A DNA stretch of 33,286 bases from Sphingopyxis sp. RIFCSPHIGHO2_12_FULL_65_19. GTDB lineage: Bacteria; Pseudomonadota; Alphaproteobacteria; Sphingomonadales; Sphingomonadaceae. The DNA lies in contig NZ_MIAM01000059.1 in assembly GCF_001830555.1 (NCBI RefSeq), positions 1 through 33,286 of the forward strand, written 5' to 3'. The position numbers and the translations under genes are program-made. How positions within the stretch are numbered: the first letter of the stretch is position 1; every line of letters begins with the position of its first letter. Shown piece after piece: positions 33,237-33,286 of this stretch. The notes beneath the pieces are model-generated. The model made no database searches, was not told the origin of the DNA, and saw only the letters and a program-made list of their open reading frames with translations.

Positions 33237-33286
33237 ATGCGCCTCAAACTTTCCCTGATGCTCGCCGCCGCGCTGGTTTCCGCCAC
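33237..33286 (+). CDS. gspD: Type II secretion secretin GspD N-terminus, partial
   Basis: Only the first 16 codons are in the window. ATG 33237 opens a signal-peptide-like sequence MRLKLSLMLAAALVSA, 6 bases after gspC. The name rests on operon order (gspC is normally followed by gspD), not on homology. Confidence 0.6.
   Translation, partial: MRLKLSLMLAAALVSA

Overview
The window is a GC-rich (roughly 64% by eye) chromosomal stretch with the gene content, TonB-receptor style and dispersed short palindromes typical of Sphingomonadaceae. Sphingopyxis is my best guess at genus, but no rRNA or marker gene proves it. About 22 genes are complete, two are cut by the window edges, and there is one tRNA-Leu(GAG).

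Layout. 1-6.4 kb is housekeeping and miscellaneous: the start of an outer-membrane protein, obgE, a TetR regulator divergent from a diiron-type hydrolase, an SDR overlapping amn (AMP nucleosidase), and a peroxiredoxin. 6.8-27.3 kb is a catabolic island made of several transcription units: an ACS-type MFS permease; an aldo-keto reductase overlapping an SsuD-like flavin monooxygenase; a second MFS with an iron-type alcohol dehydrogenase; a TIM-barrel isomerase; a glpD / FAD-oxidase / FGGY-kinase operon with a divergent LysR; a GH31 glycosidase with a TonB receptor; and a LysR divergent from a PhyH-type dioxygenase plus FMN reductase. 27.4-33.3 kb holds the tRNA, a beta-helix-like lipoprotein, a large TonB receptor, and the start of a type II secretion operon (gspC, gspD).

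Main interpretation. The GH31 enzyme carries the residues of a sulfoquinovosidase: K250, E275, R288, W291 and Y497 with nucleophile D394 and acid/base D461, at spacings matching the KERWY subgroup. Together with the flavin monooxygenase, aldo-keto reductase and FMN reductase this makes all the enzyme classes of the oxidative sulfoquinovose route (sulfo-SMO, known from Agrobacterium): SQ-glycoside to SQ, then oxygenolytic loss of sulfite to 6-oxo-glucose, then glucose. Here an MFS permease and a TonB receptor stand where the Agrobacterium system uses an ABC importer, and glpD plus an FGGY kinase could take the glycerol released from sulfoquinovosyl glycerol. Three 14-bp sites fitting TGACANCGNTRTCW, with the central CG of LacI-family operators, lie at the starts of three of these units and suggest one regulon; no LacI gene is in the window.

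Intergenic space is rich in several families of inverted repeats, two of them present as oppositely oriented copies. A Pho-box-like direct repeat precedes the lipoprotein / TonB receptor / T2SS block.
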